A stretch of 64,000 nt of DNA from Homalodisca vitripennis (lineage: Eukaryota > Arthropoda > Insecta > Hemiptera > Cicadellidae). Position 1 is the first letter of the stretch; each line of letters starts with the position of its first letter. The stretch lies in NCBI RefSeq assembly GCF_021130785.1, contig NW_025777426.1, forward strand, positions 31,397-95,396, written 5' to 3'. Position numbers and translations under genes: made by a program. The notes under the pieces were generated by a model. The model was given only the letters and a program-made list of their open reading frames with translations. It made no database searches and was not told the origin of the DNA. This document shows, in pieces, positions 61,301 through 64,000 of the stretch.

Positions 61301-64000
61301 AGCATTATGGTTTATTCATAAAACTCTTAAATATATGTATGCTACAGTACCATGTTGTTAACTATATTGTAATCCTCCGAAAATTTCCGATGCTACGTTT
61401 AAAATTTTCAATCACCAAATTATAATCAAACCAAGGGCAATTCGGTCCACATTTAAACATTCAAAACTTTCATGAAATTTAATAAAAATAAAAACAAAGC
61501 ATTACTTTTTACGTGTAACGCAGATTAACTATGTTAATCACCTATGGACAAACTTACCTGCAAAATCAAAATGTATCATATGTGGGCGTTATTTATTGAT
61601 AAATAAATTCCTAAAAAAACTTACTTATTTTGTTCTTTTACTTAAATTTTAAAAAAAATTGAAAATTAATTCCTAATGTTAATAAAAAATATATACGAAT
61701 GGTATGTTGTAGCATTATAATAGTAGATAGAAGGTGTCGATTTTATGCCGAATTATAAATTATAAACATCGCGCTGTTTCACTATAAGACGTGTCGGTAG
61801 CTTCAAGCCTCTATCCAAAAACGTTCCGGACAACTTTACAGTCAAAGTTTTCGACATGATCACTTACATCATACCACTCACACTACAAGTTAGGGATCGA
61901 TCGATCAGAGTCACAGTCACTTATAAACGTTGCTGACGGCAATGTTCCCATTTCCCCCACGGTTTGTCATTTTTTAGGCAGGAGTTCCATTTTATCCCAC
62001 TTGATGTTGCCTACTTCAGCTACTAGTTTTAAAATCTTGTATAGTTTTAGGGACTATTAAATTGTATGAGGGATATAGTAAAAAATATTCTTTTAGTTGG
62101 TTTACTTTAAAAAAATATATAAATAAACTAAAAAATAAAATGCTGGTATCAATAAAGTTTTATATCGCTACTTCCAAAATCTCTTAAAAACTAATATTTT
62201 TTGTTTCAACACTACGACACTGGTCGACTATCTACTTGTTCGTTTCAGAAATTTACATGCCGAATTAAATCGATATAAAAAAACGTTTCAAAAGACAAAT
62301 ACCTGCTAGTGAGAAAAAACTATCTTTAGAAACCAATACAAAGAAACAGTTTAGTTTACACATTATTGTGATTTATTAAAAGTATAGGAAATGTAACAGC
62401 TTTACATTAATTTTGATATTTATTCTGCAAAAAGTATTGTATTACTTGCTTATTACACCACGGTTTTCGACTGCAAATTTCTCTATCCCAACACGCACAC
62501 AGTGATTATAATCAAAAAAGATAGATATTCATAAGGGACCCATATCGTATTTACAATCACAAGTTGCTTTCACTAAGAAAGTCTGTAGGATGTTTTTTGC
62601 CATTAAAAACGCAACTAAATAAACAAACGGATATCGCGGCCAGAGGAAGTTGAAATAAGCATTTGGCTAATCTTCAGACGGATGTGAATTTGTAAAAGTT
62701 TTTCTTCAAGGCGGGCAAAGTTCTCGGTTCTTTCGAAATTGAGGGACCGGTTGTTTTACAACTCAAGGTTTTGACTTTCAAACGTCACTTTGTCTTCATT
62801 ATTACAAATAGTTCTGTAATTTGTGGATGTTTTAGCAACCCACGTTTAAGATGCAACATTTATTTCAATGATTTTTAACTTGACATCTGTAATAATTGTT
62901 TAGTGAATAATTAATTCCATACTGTTATCAAAAACATATTTCGCTAATTTATTGTTCAGCATGTATATAAGACGTTTTGTTTCTTATTCTCTATTGTTCC
63001 ACTTTGAGGTAAAGAAATCACTTTCCTTAATAGGAGGTTATAAAATACGCTAAATTTGAGAGGCTGTTTTTAAAAGGCTTTGTTTTTGTTACATTTTAAA
63101 TTGTAAATTAAAAAAAATTAGACATGGAAGAATTTTTATTTAAGCAAAAGTTGTTAATTGATAATTTTTTTATATCCTTATGATTGGTTCAAATCTTTGT
63201 TAACACCAAATAGAACCAACGGCATTAGTTAAAATCATCTTTAAAACTAACCATATATCTATTTTCTTTGATTCCTTACCTATGCGTTATTATATCAATA
63301 CTTTGTGCAACAATATTAAGTAACGTTGTGTATCAGCAACTAACGTTCTAATTTCTATCCCTCTGCTCCAAAAGATTTTATCTCTTTAAGAAATCAAGTT
63401 TACAAAAAACAATTTCAAATTAACTGGCGATTTTGAAAGTTTGTATGAAGATGGGGCAATAGTATTTAGGAAAACTGAAATATGAATATTTTGCTATAGG
63501 TAAGATCTGTTCACTGAAGAACAGCCGTTTAAACAGTTTTCATTGCTTGGAACTTAATTCTTTACCAAATGAAAAGGGAATAAAACATTTTCAAAAAGGG
63601 CCGTAAGGTGGCGGATCTGTTTATCTCTTATCCATGATTTAAGGTTAAAAAATTTTACTGATCGAGATCTATAAAACTACCTATGATCTCCACGAACGAA
63701 TGTGGTATGTATTTGCCTGAAATAACGGTGGAAGCAAAAAATACAATGATATATAATTTTGTTTTTCATTCACTCCCCCCCTCCCACCAACCACTAATTT
63801 GTATAATGTATAAATAGTTTATAACGATAAAATCCGATATTGAATGGGAATAATCGGGACCTCACCAAGTATAAAAAATGGCATGGTATTACAATCCGGC
63901 TCGGTAGCGACGATCTCATTTGTGTGATCCTGCCTCGAACCGAAACAGATTGAATTTCGAACAAAACATGGGGAGAACAGGTCTGCAGTTTATATAGCCC
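58382..64000. other. Gene-free AT-rich stretch to window end
   Basis: I see no recognisable protein, RNA gene or complete mobile element. The segment 59970-60185 (from CTGTCTGTCTTTATCCG) has the look of a dispersed insect repeat but has no partner in this window. The last 120 bases are somewhat GC-richer. Confidence 0.45.

Overview
The window looks like intergenic or intronic DNA from an AT-rich animal genome, most likely an insect. That is inferred from the types of transposable element and the low gene density; I cannot name the species. I found no complete, intact cellular gene. Nearly everything recognisable is a mobile element or its remains, set in unannotated AT-rich sequence.

Layout. 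Positions 1-6141 hold only dispersed repeats and a hairpin. Positions 6144-15072 are a nested pair: a Tc1/mariner-superfamily transposon of the DD41D type with inverted repeats of about 630 bp, split by a 5.76-kb Ty3/Gypsy LTR retrotransposon on the minus strand. The retrotransposon has a TAAT target duplication, near-identical LTRs, gag, protease and reverse transcriptase, but a truncated RNase H and no integrase. Positions 19291-23562 are a Penelope-like retroelement on the minus strand. It has a 1.1-kb direct repeat (pseudo-LTR), a split reverse transcriptase plus GIY-YIG ORF, and a hammerhead-ribozyme-like fold in each repeat. Degraded LINE reverse transcriptase lies near 24.65-24.97 kb. 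A fold-back structure with arms of about 95 bp (34915-35908) encloses a LINE 3' tail and long GT/GTGC microsatellites. A broken piggyBac element with palindromic ends lies at 36286-38837. A pogo/Tigger-like element with a C-terminal PHD-like finger lies at 50680-53682, flanked by TA. Two unrelated LINE fragments lie head to head at 53.77-55.99 kb.

Candidate host coding sequence is weak: a short exon near 45.2 kb (+), a small ORF with a good splice acceptor near 48.0-48.3 kb (-) whose residue pattern faintly recalls transthyretin-like domains, and a frameshifted coding-like run at 40.24-40.51 kb (+). None is proven. Several 100-270-bp repeats occur as two diverged copies each.

The elements do not form a common pathway. 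They record successive insertions: the Gypsy copy entered the mariner, whose own transposase was already broken or has decayed since. Every transposase and reverse transcriptase here carries frameshifts or stops, so none looks autonomous. The most unusual observations are the ribozyme-like fold in the Penelope repeats with a shared poly-A frameshift, the young but integrase-less Gypsy copy, the very long mariner inverted repeats, and the fold-back around the microsatellites. I found no convincing new multi-gene system.
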